From an uncultured Lachnospiraceae bacterium (GTDB lineage: Bacteria > Bacillota > Clostridia > Lachnospirales > Lachnospiraceae): 53,094 nt of DNA. The DNA lies in assembly GCA_900319245.1 (NCBI GenBank), contig ONNQ01000027.1, positions 1 through 53,094 on the forward strand. Reading direction: 5' to 3'. Below, piece by piece: positions 38,538-46,236 of this stretch. A program made the position numbers and the translations under genes. The notes under the pieces were generated by a model. The model was not told the DNA's origin. It was given only the letters and a program-made list of their open reading frames with translations, and did not search any database. Within the stretch, counting starts at the first letter, position 1. Each line of letters opens with the position of its first letter.

Positions 38538-39155
38538 TTATAATCCATCGTCAATTTCTGTTTCTTCCGGAGAAAGAGTATTTGACTGATAGATAAGTAT
38601 GTTTGTAATCGTTCCATTAGAGCCAGATGTCGCAAGCCATAACTCTGTGTCCTCTCCTATCCATTTTCTAAGAAAAACAGCTTTTCCCATAGAAATTGAA
38701 AGAGCATACATTGATGGCGTGTTTTTTATGACATCCGAAGCAAAATCGTCTTTTTTTTCGTCTGGGTCTCCATATTTTTTCTTGAGTGACTTCTCAACAT
38801 CCAAGAAGGTCTGATAATCGTCAGATATTCCGCCCTCTTCTTTATCGAATACATACCCTGCGGAATATAACCCTTTGTATCCGAAATAGAGAATTACACC
38901 AGCCGTCTTCCCGGCAACCTTTACATCTTGAACAGCAATATCATTGTTCGCAGAATCATAAACATAGTCTGAATACTGTAATAGAAAATCAGAATTTTTT
39001 ACCTGTTCTAATGAAGAACCCCACGGGATACCCCGGAAGGTATACTCTTTTTCTGAAGATTCCGCTGCAAAATCTGACATCGGACCTGCAGACGCGATCG
39101 CTGGCATTGCTAATGCGATCGCCAGAGTCATTGTTACGATTGCATGTTTTTTCAT
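38538..39155 (-). CDS. Secreted protein in lysogeny module
   Basis: A 205-residue protein with a clear Sec signal peptide: MKKHAIVTMTLAIALAMPAI, cleavage after ASA. Mature part: YTFRGIPWGSSLEQVKNSDF and GVILYFGYKGLYSAGYVFD, the F.GIPWG-S-xE(Q/E)V pattern of small exported Clostridia proteins. Encoded beside the repressor in the leftward, probably lysogen-expressed direction, it looks like a lysogenic-conversion gene. AAAGGAGGG precedes ATG 39155. Target or role unknown; superinfection exclusion is one option. Confidence 0.7.
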   Translation of the reverse strand: MKKHAIVTMTLAIALAMPAIASAGPMSDFAAESSEKEYTFRGIPWGSSLEQVKNSDFLLQYSDYVYDSANNDIAVQDVKVAGKTAGVILYFGYKGLYSAGYVFDKEEGGISDDYQTFLDVEKSLKKKYGDPDEKKDDFASDVIKNTPSMYALSISMGKAVFLRKWIGEDTELWLATSGSNGTITNILIYQSNTLSPEETEIDDGL

Positions 39156-39192
39156 AGTGTATCCCTCCTTTATAAACCATTTGCTTTCCTTT

Positions 39193-39420
39193 TCATATTG
39201 CGTGAGCATACATCTCTATTAAATCGGCGCTACAACGTTTATCATAATCGCCGGATTGAATATGCCGAAGTTCGTGAAGATAACTTTCTTGTTGCATTTC
39301 ATTTGAAAATTTGGTGTTGATAACAATTGTGAAATATCCATCTTTGGCGACAGTGAATGCGCGAATGGTAGTGGGAAGATCCCTTAATATTATGCTGATT
39401 TCATCAATCATTCTCTCCAT
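39193..39420 (-). CDS. ImmA/IrrE-like short metallopeptidase
   Basis: A 75-residue protein with HELRHIQSGD (an HExxH variant) and downstream IEMYAH, the zinc-peptidase signature of ImmA-like proteins. In ICEBs1, ImmA cleaves the repressor ImmR to induce the element. The gene overlaps the repressor gene, as that pair does. It is about half the length of ICEBs1 ImmA, but short versions are usual in Clostridia phages. Note Leu-Arg between E and H: the motif is H-E-L-R-H. Confidence 0.75.
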   Translation of the reverse strand: MERMIDEISIILRDLPTTIRAFTVAKDGYFTIVINTKFSNEMQQESYLHELRHIQSGDYDKRCSADLIEMYAHAI

Positions 39421-39835
39421 CCTTGCTGCTCATTCTGTCAATGAGCTGTTTTACAAATTCAATATCTTCCTTTTTTACCTTCCTTGAAGCATCGAATAAA
39501 ACCTTGTACTCTGGACTTTTGTGAAGAAATTCTGCTAACTCACGTGCTTCTCGATTGATATAATAGTTTTCTTTATTCGCCCTTGACGGCAAATTCGATA
39601 TCGTTGAATTCATGTCGACCGGAGCATCAAGGAGTTGTGATTTCTCAATTCCCAACCAATTACACAGAGATTGGATTTTGTCGATTCGTGGGATTGATTG
39701 GCCAGTGCACCACTTTGCGGCTGTTGCTGTCGATACACCCATCCTTCTAGCCATATCTGCTTGATTGTATCCATTAAGGGACAGGTAATAAGTTAATCGC
39801 TTAGAAAATTGTCGTCTCAATTCCTCGTCTGCCAT
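39404..39835 (-). CDS. CI/ImmR-like repressor
   Basis: A 143-residue protein from ATG 39835 (AGGAGG upstream). Residues 1-70 are an HTH_3 domain: LTYYLSLNGYNQADMARRMG and STATAAKWCTGQSIPRIDKI. The C-terminal half is helical (SPEYKVLFDASRKVKKEDIE) with no LexA-type peptidase, so induction probably depends on the adjacent ImmA-like protease. Divergent from the cro-like gene across a 151-bp control region. Confidence 0.85.
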   Translation of the reverse strand: MADEELRRQFSKRLTYYLSLNGYNQADMARRMGVSTATAAKWCTGQSIPRIDKIQSLCNWLGIEKSQLLDAPVDMNSTISNLPSRANKENYYINREARELAEFLHKSPEYKVLFDASRKVKKEDIEFVKQLIDRMSSKDGEND

Positions 39836-39860
39836 AATTATCCTCCTATATATTAAGAAC

Positions 39861-39889
39861 ATAATAATATCTAAAGTTAGTTTCCACAA
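39861..39889 (-). promoter_or_regulatory. Repressor-maintenance promoter (leftward)
   Basis: On the minus strand: -35 TTGTGG (39889-39884), 17-bp spacer containing AACTAACTTTAG, -10 TATTAT (39866-39861). It lies 26 bases upstream of the CI start. The AACTTTA word inside the spacer recurs in the rightward promoter region, so both could be bound by the same repressor. Confidence 0.6.
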
Positions 39890-39921
39890 TAGAAATAATT
39901 CACAAATTGCTAACTTATATA

Positions 39922-39951
39922 TTGACAGCACTACTTTAAAGGTAGTATATT
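39922..39951 (+). promoter_or_regulatory. Early rightward promoter with operator
   Basis: -35 TTGACA (39922-39927), 18-bp spacer, -10 TATATT (39946-39951), 36 bases before the cro-like ATG. The spacer holds the near-perfect palindrome CTACTTTAAAGGTAG (39931-39945). A related AACTTTAAAGTAGTA lies at the 3' end of the cro-like gene (40182-40196) and could be a further operator. Confidence 0.75.
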
Positions 39952-39986
39952 TCTTGCAGAGCGAAAGCCGGAAAGGAGGTAGAGAA

Positions 39987-40193
39987 ATGAGCATGACCTT
40001 AAAGGCTGCCAGAATAAATGCAGGACTCAGGCAGTCAGATGTGTCAAAATCCATGCATATTGCGGTTTCCACTCTTATAAAATGGGAAAAAGGAGTAACG
40101 TACCCGACCGCAATTCAATTAATGCATCTTTGCAGGCTTTATGAATGTAAACTCGATGATATTTTTATACCCGAAACGCTAACTTTAAAGTAG
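39987..40193 (+). CDS. Cro-like HTH regulator
   Basis: A 68-residue HTH_3 protein: MTLKAARINAGLRQSDVSKS and VSTLIKWEKGVTYPTAIQLM. AAAGGAGGT precedes ATG 39987 (39993 also possible). First gene of the rightward early operon, divergent from CI; expected to turn down CI synthesis during lytic growth. An operator-like word overlaps its stop. Confidence 0.85.
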   Translation: MSMTLKAARINAGLRQSDVSKSMHIAVSTLIKWEKGVTYPTAIQLMHLCRLYECKLDDIFIPETLTLK

Positions 40194-40212
40194 TACCAGG
40201 AGGGCCGGAAGC

Positions 40213-40374
40213 ATGAAGCGAAAAGAGCAAGAGATCAATGTCGTCGTGACATTCACTGAAGGATACCGGCAGCGATTCACTCAGGCATGTCTTGATCAGC
40301 TTTCCAAAAGAAAACAGGCCGAGCAGGGCATGTGGGCGCTGAAGCAGGAAGCGGAAGCAAGGCCGGTCGCCTGA
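40213..40374 (+). CDS. Small early protein
   Basis: A 53-residue ORF: MKRKEQEINVVVTFTEGYRQ, RFTQACLDQLSKRKQAEQGM. AGGAGG lies 10 bases upstream. It fills the gap between cro-like and the next gene and has the charged helical look common to early phage genes. Function unknown. Confidence 0.6.
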   Translation: MKRKEQEINVVVTFTEGYRQRFTQACLDQLSKRKQAEQGMWALKQEAEARPVA

Positions 40375-40411
40375 AACACTAGAGTACACACAACACAGGA
40401 GGGAAACACAA

Positions 40412-41203
40412 ATGGCAACAGCAGCAGAACTGAATAAAAGAAGGACCAGGGGCGAGAGGCTGAGGAAGGACGCGCTTGTGATGCACGTCCGGCTGACCTT
40501 CATGAACGAGCTTCTGGGGACAGCTTCTGGGAATGAGGATATCCACGGTACCTACGTCGCCGGAAAGATCAAGAAGAAGCAGAAGGCCAGCCAGAAGTAC
40601 ATCAGAGAAGGCCTGACCGATGAACAGCGTGATGCCCTGGTGAATCAAGAACTTGAGGACATCAAGAATCTGAACGCTGAAGAAGAAATCACGAAGGGGA
40701 AGACGTTCTTCCCGCGGAACGACAACGGCGATCCGATCCTGTTCGACTACCAGATCAGGGGGTTTTTCAAATCCGCCTGCGGGGCCTGCCGACAGATTCC
40801 GGAGAGCGAGACGACCGCGAAGAAGTTCACAGCTTACAAGGGCAAGATCGATACGCTAATCCAGGTCTACAGTGACGTTCGGAAGAGCAAGGACGCGATC
40901 GTAAACGGAACGGTTGAAGATAAGACGGTCCGCGAGATCGTGATCCACACGACCAAGCCGATCGGTGACTGCCAGCGGCCACTGCGAGCATCGACCCCGC
41001 AGGGTGACAGAGTGGCAATCAGCGATTCGGAGTCAATTGCTCCGGGAGCGTGGGTGGAGTTCGACATCGTATCCCTGCTGGGAGAAGGAAGCCGCGGGAT
41101 GATCGAGGAATGGCTGGACTACGGTTACGACAACGGAATCGGAGGCTGGCGGAACAGTCGAAAGGGATCCTTCATCTGGGACTATGTGGACCCGGAAGAG
41201 TAA
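40412..41203 (+). CDS. Conserved early phage protein, unknown
   Basis: A 263-residue protein. Middle: FFPRNDNGDPILFDYQIRGF and FKSACGACRQIP; end: PGAWVEFDIVSLLGEG and LDYGYDNGIGGWRNSRKGSF. The GxGxWRNS-x-GxF ending and strand pattern resemble a RAMP-like fold only loosely; I would not assign a function. It precedes a long non-coding low-complexity block. Confidence 0.6.
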   Translation: MATAAELNKRRTRGERLRKDALVMHVRLTFMNELLGTASGNEDIHGTYVAGKIKKKQKASQKYIREGLTDEQRDALVNQELEDIKNLNAEEEITKGKTFFPRNDNGDPILFDYQIRGFFKSACGACRQIPESETTAKKFTAYKGKIDTLIQVYSDVRKSKDAIVNGTVEDKTVREIVIHTTKPIGDCQRPLRASTPQGDRVAISDSESIAPGAWVEFDIVSLLGEGSRGMIEEWLDYGYDNGIGGWRNSRKGSFIWDYVDPEE

Positions 41204-42038
41204 CAGCGCAGCAGCAGCAAGGAAAGGCCCTGATATGTATGCATCAGAATAGATGGGAATTGCTTCGAGAAGGAATAGTTTCGTTCAGCATTGGTTTCGT
41301 TCAGCATTGAAAAACAAGAGAAGAGAATAGTTGCGTCGAGTTCAGCGCTGAAAAAGCAAAGCTAAGCAATGTGCTGTTTGGGCGACGCACAGCGATCATA
41401 GGCATCGCAGAAGAACAGTGCTGCATTGCGGTCCAAAAGAAAAGAGTGGAAATGCGCAGGCAAGGTAGTGTTTAGGATTGCAAGGAGAAGGAAAAGCAGA
41501 GAAAGGTTTTGCGGAGAGAAGCAGAAGCAACGCGACGCATCGATCGGCGAAGCGATAGCAAAGCGCTGACAGGCTACGCAGCTGGAAAAGCGACGAGATA
41601 TGTTACGCGGCAATAGCTCTGCGGGGCATTGTTTGGCAAAAGCAAAAGAATAGAGATGAATAGAGATGCATTGTTATGTAACGCCAAAGCAAAGCCTGGC
41701 GAAGAAACGCACAAGCAATGCATTATGTGGATTCGCAAGAGCCAAGGTAGCAAAGATGAGTGAGGCAGAAGCGCCGAGATGTGTGGCATAGCAATAGCAA
41801 AGTAACGCCAGACAAAGAACTGCACAAGCTATGCATTGTGATGCAATACCGAGCAATGGCAAGGCAAAGACTGGAAAAGTCTAGGCGATGATTTGCGAAG
41901 AGAAGTCTCGCAGCGCCGTAGCGATGCTGTGCCTGGACTGGCCATAGATAAGCTGGGCGCTGATCAGCTAAGGGAAAGTATAGAAGCGTATTGGTTCGCA
42001 GGGGCAAAGCATTGCGCAGCGATGAAAGAGCGCGGGAA
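41204..42038. repeat. Low-complexity block built on roughly 5-nt GCRAN words
   Basis: About 835 bases with no convincing gene. It consists of degenerate short words, mostly GCAAA, GCAAT, GCGAA, GCGAT and GCATT, with local spacing near 5 or multiples (for example 41521-41580). GAATAGAGATGAATAGAGAT repeats at 41649-41668. ORFs on the minus strand translate to low-complexity Ser/Leu/Cys text with no ribosome sites. Flanked by early genes in the same direction, it would be a long untranslated RNA segment. Function unknown. Confidence 0.65.
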
Positions 42039-42212
42039 ATGTGTCGAGTAGCAATAATCACAATCCGGAATGGTGATGTCATCCGCAAGGAGCATATGAG
42101 CTATGCGGCTGCGCGGAGGCATTGCTTAAACCGTAACTGGCGAGATGGTGAATGCCAGCTCGCGATCCAAATCACAGGAGGGGAACATCATGAAAAGAAA
42201 GGTAATCATTAA
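42039..42212 (+). CDS. Small basic early protein
   Basis: A 57-residue ORF: MCRVAIITIRNGDVIRKEHM, YAAARRHCLNRNWRDGECQL, ending GEHHEKKGNH. The upstream GCGGGAAAT is a weak ribosome site. It overlaps the next gene. It marks the return of coding sequence after the low-complexity block. Function unknown. Confidence 0.45.
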   Translation: MCRVAIITIRNGDVIRKEHMSYAAARRHCLNRNWRDGECQLAIQITGGEHHEKKGNH

Positions 42213-42429
42213 GGCCGCATCTGCCGGCATCGCGGCGGGATTCCTAGCACTGGTAAAGCCGGAAAGTCAGCCTGGCATGGGCGTGACTGCGATCATCGCG
42301 ATCGCGTTTTACATGATGAACTGCCGGGCACTGTCATCGTTGATCCGCCAAAAGCATTACTACACGGCGACGACAATCAGCGACCGGTACAGGCTTTCCA
42401 GATGGGCAGACACGAAGGTGGGCGCATGA
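42190..42429 (+). CDS. Small membrane protein
   Basis: A 79-residue protein with two hydrophobic stretches (IIKAASAGIAAGFLALV; GVTAIIAIAFYMM) and a basic cytosolic end (RQKHYYTATTISDRYRLSRW). AGGAGGGG precedes the ATG. It ends one base before the methyltransferase gene. Function unknown. Confidence 0.65.
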   Translation: MKRKVIIKAASAGIAAGFLALVKPESQPGMGVTAIIAIAFYMMNCRALSSLIRQKHYYTATTISDRYRLSRWADTKVGA

Positions 42430-42430
42430 G

Positions 42431-43270
42431 ATGCAGAGACGATTGAAATGCGAATTATACAACGACTCCATGCAGAACTGGAAAGGCTACCCGATCCACA
42501 AGGCACAGCTCATCATCGCGGATGTTCCGTACAACGTCGGGACAAACTTCTACGGCTCTAACCCGATGTGGTACAAGGGCGGAGATAACAAAAACGGCGA
42601 ATCAAAGTTTGCTGGAAAAGCTGCGTTCACATCGGATTTCAACTTCAACCTATACGAATACTTCCATTTTTGTTCGCAACTGATGAAGAAGGACGACACG
42701 AGGCCATGCACAAGAGGAAGATCATCAGACAGCCCATGCATGATTGTGTTTTGCTCCTTTGAGCAGTTTCACACACTCATCAATGCAGCTGCAAAACATG
42801 GATTTATCCACTACATCCCGCTTGTGTTCGTGAAGAATTACAGTCCGCAAGTTCTGAAGGCGAATATGCGGGTTGTCGGAGCGACTGAATATGCGCTGCT
42901 GTTCTATCGTGACAGGCTACCGAAGTTCAGAAACGGGCTGAAGGTGGACGAGAACGGGAAAAACATCCGCGGAACCGGGCACATGATATTTAACTGGTTT
43001 AAATGGGAACGGGATCCGAAAGATATTCCGAAGATTCATCCGGCGCAGAAGCCTGTTTCACTCATAAAACAGCTTGTGCAGATATTCACTGACCCGGGAG
43101 ACGTTGTGATTGATCCGTGCTTCGGTTCCGGAACAACAGCTAGAGCGTGTCAGGAACTGGGAAGAAATTTCTATGGATTCGAAATCAGCAAGACATTTTA
43201 CAGACGCGCAGTCGATGAAATGCTGCTGAAAGATAAAGGAGGAACACAGGATGGCAGTGAAAATCAATGA
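42431..43270 (+). CDS. DNA methyltransferase (N6-adenine or N4-cytosine, beta class)
   Basis: A 279-residue enzyme. Catalytic motif IV is DVPYN (variant of DPPY) near residue 31, and the SAM-binding FxGxG motif I is DPCFGSGTTARAC near residue 238. This order (catalytic first) is the beta class. KIHPAQKPVSLIKQL before motif I is also typical. There is no restriction partner next to it, so it is an orphan phage methylase, likely protecting DNA or regulating replication. Target sequence unknown. Confidence 0.88.
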   Translation: MQRRLKCELYNDSMQNWKGYPIHKAQLIIADVPYNVGTNFYGSNPMWYKGGDNKNGESKFAGKAAFTSDFNFNLYEYFHFCSQLMKKDDTRPCTRGRSSDSPCMIVFCSFEQFHTLINAAAKHGFIHYIPLVFVKNYSPQVLKANMRVVGATEYALLFYRDRLPKFRNGLKVDENGKNIRGTGHMIFNWFKWERDPKDIPKIHPAQKPVSLIKQLVQIFTDPGDVVIDPCFGSGTTARACQELGRNFYGFEISKTFYRRAVDEMLLKDKGGTQDGSENQ

Positions 43271-44546
43271 ACTTGAGATCGAGAACCTTAAACGGGTAAA
43301 AGCCGTACAGGTGACGCCTTCAGCGACTGGGCTGACGATCATCGGCGGAAACAATAACCAGGGCAAAACTTCTGTATTGGATGCGATTGCCTGGGCGCTC
43401 GGAGGTAATTCCTTCCGTCCATCGCAGCCACATAGGGAAGGGTCTGTATCTGATCCGTATCTACATGTGGTTCTCAGCAACGGCCTTGTTGTAGAGCGAA
43501 AGGGCAAGAATTCTGATCTGAAAGTGACTGACCCGACCGGAGGCCGTGCCGGACAGCTGATTCTCGACAGCTTTATCTCTAAGCTGGCACTCGATCTTCC
43601 GAAATTCATGCAGGCCAGTGACAGCGAAAAAGCTAATACCCTGCTGAATATCATCGGAGTAAAGGATAAGCTTACCGCACTGAAAAAACAAGAAGAGGAA
43701 ATTTATCAGGAACGAACGGCAATCGGAAGAATTGCGGACCAGAAAAAGAAATATGCGGAAGAACAGACATATTATCCAGACGTTCCGCAGGCGCCAGTAT
43801 CGGCATCGGAACTGATCAGGCAGCAGCAGGAGATTCTAGCCAGAAACGGCGAAAATCAGCGAAAACGTGACAATCTGGAACACATAAAAGCGGAAAAACG
43901 CAGGCTTGAAATGCAGATCGCAGACCTTCATAAAAAGCTGGAAGCCATTCAAGCACAGTACGTAGCCTGCGTTGAAGATGAACAGACTGCCGAAAAGACG
44001 GTCGCTCAGCTTCAGGACGAGTCAACTGCGGAGCTTGAAGAAAACATCGCACAGATCGACGAGACGAATCGGAAAGTCCGGGCGAATCTCGACAAAGACA
44101 AAGCCGAAGAAGATGCGAAACAGTACGCTGATCAGTACAACAACCTTACGGCTCAGCTCGACAAAGTCCGTAAGCAGAAAAAGCAGCTTTTTGATGGAGC
44201 AAAGCTTCCGCTTCCGGGGCTGACTGTTGAGGATGGGAAACTGCTGTACAACGGTCATCCATGGGATTGCATGAGCGGATCAGATCAGCTGAAGGTTGCG
44301 ACTGCAATCGTGCGGGAACTGAATCCAGAATGCGGCTTTGTTCTGCTCGACAAGCTGGAACAGATGGACAGAAACACGCTTGCCGAGTTCGGTGAATGGC
44401 TGGAAAAAGAGAACCTGCAATGCATTGCCACCAGGGTGAGCAACGGTGATGAATGCAGCATCATCATTACCGATGGATATAGTGAATCAACCGCGTTGAA
44501 AACCGCGAAAGCGCCGTCATCAGCGTGGAAGGAAGGAGAATTTTAA
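43251..44546 (+). CDS. SMC/RecF-like AAA ATPase
   Basis: A 431-residue protein. Walker A GGNNNQGKTSVLDAIAWALG near residues 33-52, then a long coiled coil (about 140-300; KRRLEMQIADLHKKLEAI) and a C-terminal half with MSGSDQLKVATAIVRELNPE (signature-like) and GFVLLDKLEQMD (Walker B). This compact Rad50-like shape is usual next to phage recombination genes. Overlaps the methylase by 20 bases. Confidence 0.85.
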   Translation: MAVKINELEIENLKRVKAVQVTPSATGLTIIGGNNNQGKTSVLDAIAWALGGNSFRPSQPHREGSVSDPYLHVVLSNGLVVERKGKNSDLKVTDPTGGRAGQLILDSFISKLALDLPKFMQASDSEKANTLLNIIGVKDKLTALKKQEEEIYQERTAIGRIADQKKKYAEEQTYYPDVPQAPVSASELIRQQQEILARNGENQRKRDNLEHIKAEKRRLEMQIADLHKKLEAIQAQYVACVEDEQTAEKTVAQLQDESTAELEENIAQIDETNRKVRANLDKDKAEEDAKQYADQYNNLTAQLDKVRKQKKQLFDGAKLPLPGLTVEDGKLLYNGHPWDCMSGSDQLKVATAIVRELNPECGFVLLDKLEQMDRNTLAEFGEWLEKENLQCIATRVSNGDECSIIITDGYSESTALKTAKAPSSAWKEGEF

Positions 44547-45754
44547 TGGAGATAACACGAGGCGTTATCCACAAGGCGACAAAAGTCGTCATCTACGGCC
44601 CGGAAGGGATCGGGAAATCAACACTGGCTTCTAAATTTCCCGATCCGGTATTTATCGATACTGAGGGCAGCACGAACATGATGGATGTGGCGCGGCTTCC
44701 CGCGCCTTCCAGCTGGACAATGCTATTTGAAGAGATCGATTATGTCAAAACGCATCCAGATTGCTGCAAAACGCTGGTCATCGATACAGCTGACTGGGCT
44801 GAGCAGCTCTGCATCCGATATATATGCGAAAGCAGGAAGGTCAACGGAATCGAGGACTTCGGATATGGCAAGGGCTACACCTACGTCAAAGAAGAATTCG
44901 GACGCTTCCTGAACAAGGTATCTGACCTGATTGACATCGGGATCAATGTTGTTCTCACCGCACATGCAGTCATGCGGAAATTTGAACAGCCGGACGAACT
45001 TGGCGCATACGACCGCTGGGAGCTGAAGCTTACAAAACAGTCTGCACCATTGGTGAAAGAGTGGTCGGACATAATGCTGTTTTGCAATTTTAAGACCGTT
45101 GTTATCAATGTCGACAACAAGGGAGCGATAAAAGGCAAGAACAAAGCGCAGGGGAGCCGCCGTGTCATGTACACGCAGCACCATGCCTGCTGGGACGCGA
45201 AGAACCGCTCCGGGCTTCCGGAAGAAATCCCGATGGGATACGACGAGTATTTAAAGCCGATTATCGAAGGGATTGTAAGTGAAACGCAAGCCAATGAAAG
45301 TGAAACGCAAGCTGCAACCTACAAGATTGACGAAGGCAAGCAGATCGATCTGAAGGATTACCAGCACATCGCAAGCGGGGAGAAGGTTGAGACAATCCCG
45401 GCTGAAAAGCCTGCAACAAAAGAAGTACCTGATCCTGGTGTTTCTGCCCTTCCTGAGCCGCAAAAAGCTCCGGAAGAGAAACCTCCGGAACCCATCTCAC
45501 CTGCCGTCGTATCACCGTACCTGTCGGACCCGAACAGGATCCCGAAAGCGCTGAAAGACCTGATGGAAAAGGACCACATCAGCGAATGGAATCTCCAGGA
45601 TGCGGCGTACAGCAAGGGTTATTACCCGCGGGATACCCTGCTTCAGGACATGGATCCGAACTTCTTAACGGGGTGGTTTGTAGCGTTCTGGCCGAAGGTG
45701 AGAGAGCTTGTAGAAAGCTTAAAAAACAAAGACGAAGTACCTTTTAAAGACTAA
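44546..45754 (+). CDS. Sak4-like RecA-fold ATPase (AAA_24)
   Basis: A 402-residue protein. Walker A VVIYGPEGIGKSTLASKFP near residues 13-31; DTEGSTNMMD; Walker B CKTLVIDTADWAEQL near 75-89; NVVLTAHAVMRKF. This is the phage nucleotide-binding AAA_24 family that includes Sak4 single-strand annealing/strand-exchange proteins. The C-terminal 150 residues are a Pro/Glu-rich linker (EPQKAPEEKPPEP) plus a helical domain, longer than typical Sak4. It pairs with the DUF669 protein that follows. Confidence 0.85.
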   Translation: MEITRGVIHKATKVVIYGPEGIGKSTLASKFPDPVFIDTEGSTNMMDVARLPAPSSWTMLFEEIDYVKTHPDCCKTLVIDTADWAEQLCIRYICESRKVNGIEDFGYGKGYTYVKEEFGRFLNKVSDLIDIGINVVLTAHAVMRKFEQPDELGAYDRWELKLTKQSAPLVKEWSDIMLFCNFKTVVINVDNKGAIKGKNKAQGSRRVMYTQHHACWDAKNRSGLPEEIPMGYDEYLKPIIEGIVSETQANESETQAATYKIDEGKQIDLKDYQHIASGEKVETIPAEKPATKEVPDPGVSALPEPQKAPEEKPPEPISPAVVSPYLSDPNRIPKALKDLMEKDHISEWNLQDAAYSKGYYPRDTLLQDMDPNFLTGWFVAFWPKVRELVESLKNKDEVPFKD

Positions 45755-45771
45755 GAGAGGAGATAAAAATC

Positions 45772-46233
45772 ATGGGAGATTTAGCACAGAACAATGACGG
45801 CGCACTGGATTGGGGGAGCACGATTGTAAAAGATGATGAGTATGTCATCCTGCCGGAAGGAACATACAACTTCACTGTTGAATCCATCGAGCGCGGACGC
45901 TTTGAGGGTTCCGAAAAGCTGTCAGCCTGCCCACAGGCAAATTTAACGCTGAGGGTGACAAACCCAATCGACGGTACAGAAGGGAAAGTGTTTGAAAGCC
46001 TGAAGCTCCATTCCAAGATGGAGTGGAAACTGTCACAATTCTTCGCTTCAATCGGCCAGAAAAAGAAGGGTGAACCGCTGGTCATGAACTGGAATACAGT
46101 CCCTGGATCAACCGGAACACTTGAGCTTGAGATCAATCACTATACAAAGAACGACGGATCAAAAGGAGAAAACAACCGGGTAAAGAAATTCCTCCCGAAA
46201 GAGCAGAAGTCTTTTGTTCCGGGAAAGTTTTAA
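45772..46233 (+). CDS. DUF669 protein (probable ssDNA-binding)
   Basis: A 153-residue protein: LPEGTYNFTVESIERGRFEG, SACPQANLTLRVTNP, LHSKMEWKLSQFFASIG and a C-terminal FLPKEQKSFVPGKF. This is DUF669, regularly encoded with Sak4-like ATPases and thought to be a phage single-strand DNA-binding or recombination partner. GAGAGGAG precedes the ATG. Confidence 0.88.
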   Translation: MGDLAQNNDGALDWGSTIVKDDEYVILPEGTYNFTVESIERGRFEGSEKLSACPQANLTLRVTNPIDGTEGKVFESLKLHSKMEWKLSQFFASIGQKKKGEPLVMNWNTVPGSTGTLELEINHYTKNDGSKGENNRVKKFLPKEQKSFVPGKF

Positions 46234-46236
46234 GCC

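Noticed and set aside
41362-42088. Minus-strand ORFs of 60-120 codons
   Set aside because: They lie in the periodic low-complexity block, have no ribosome sites, and give Ser/Leu/Cys-rich text unlike any family I know.
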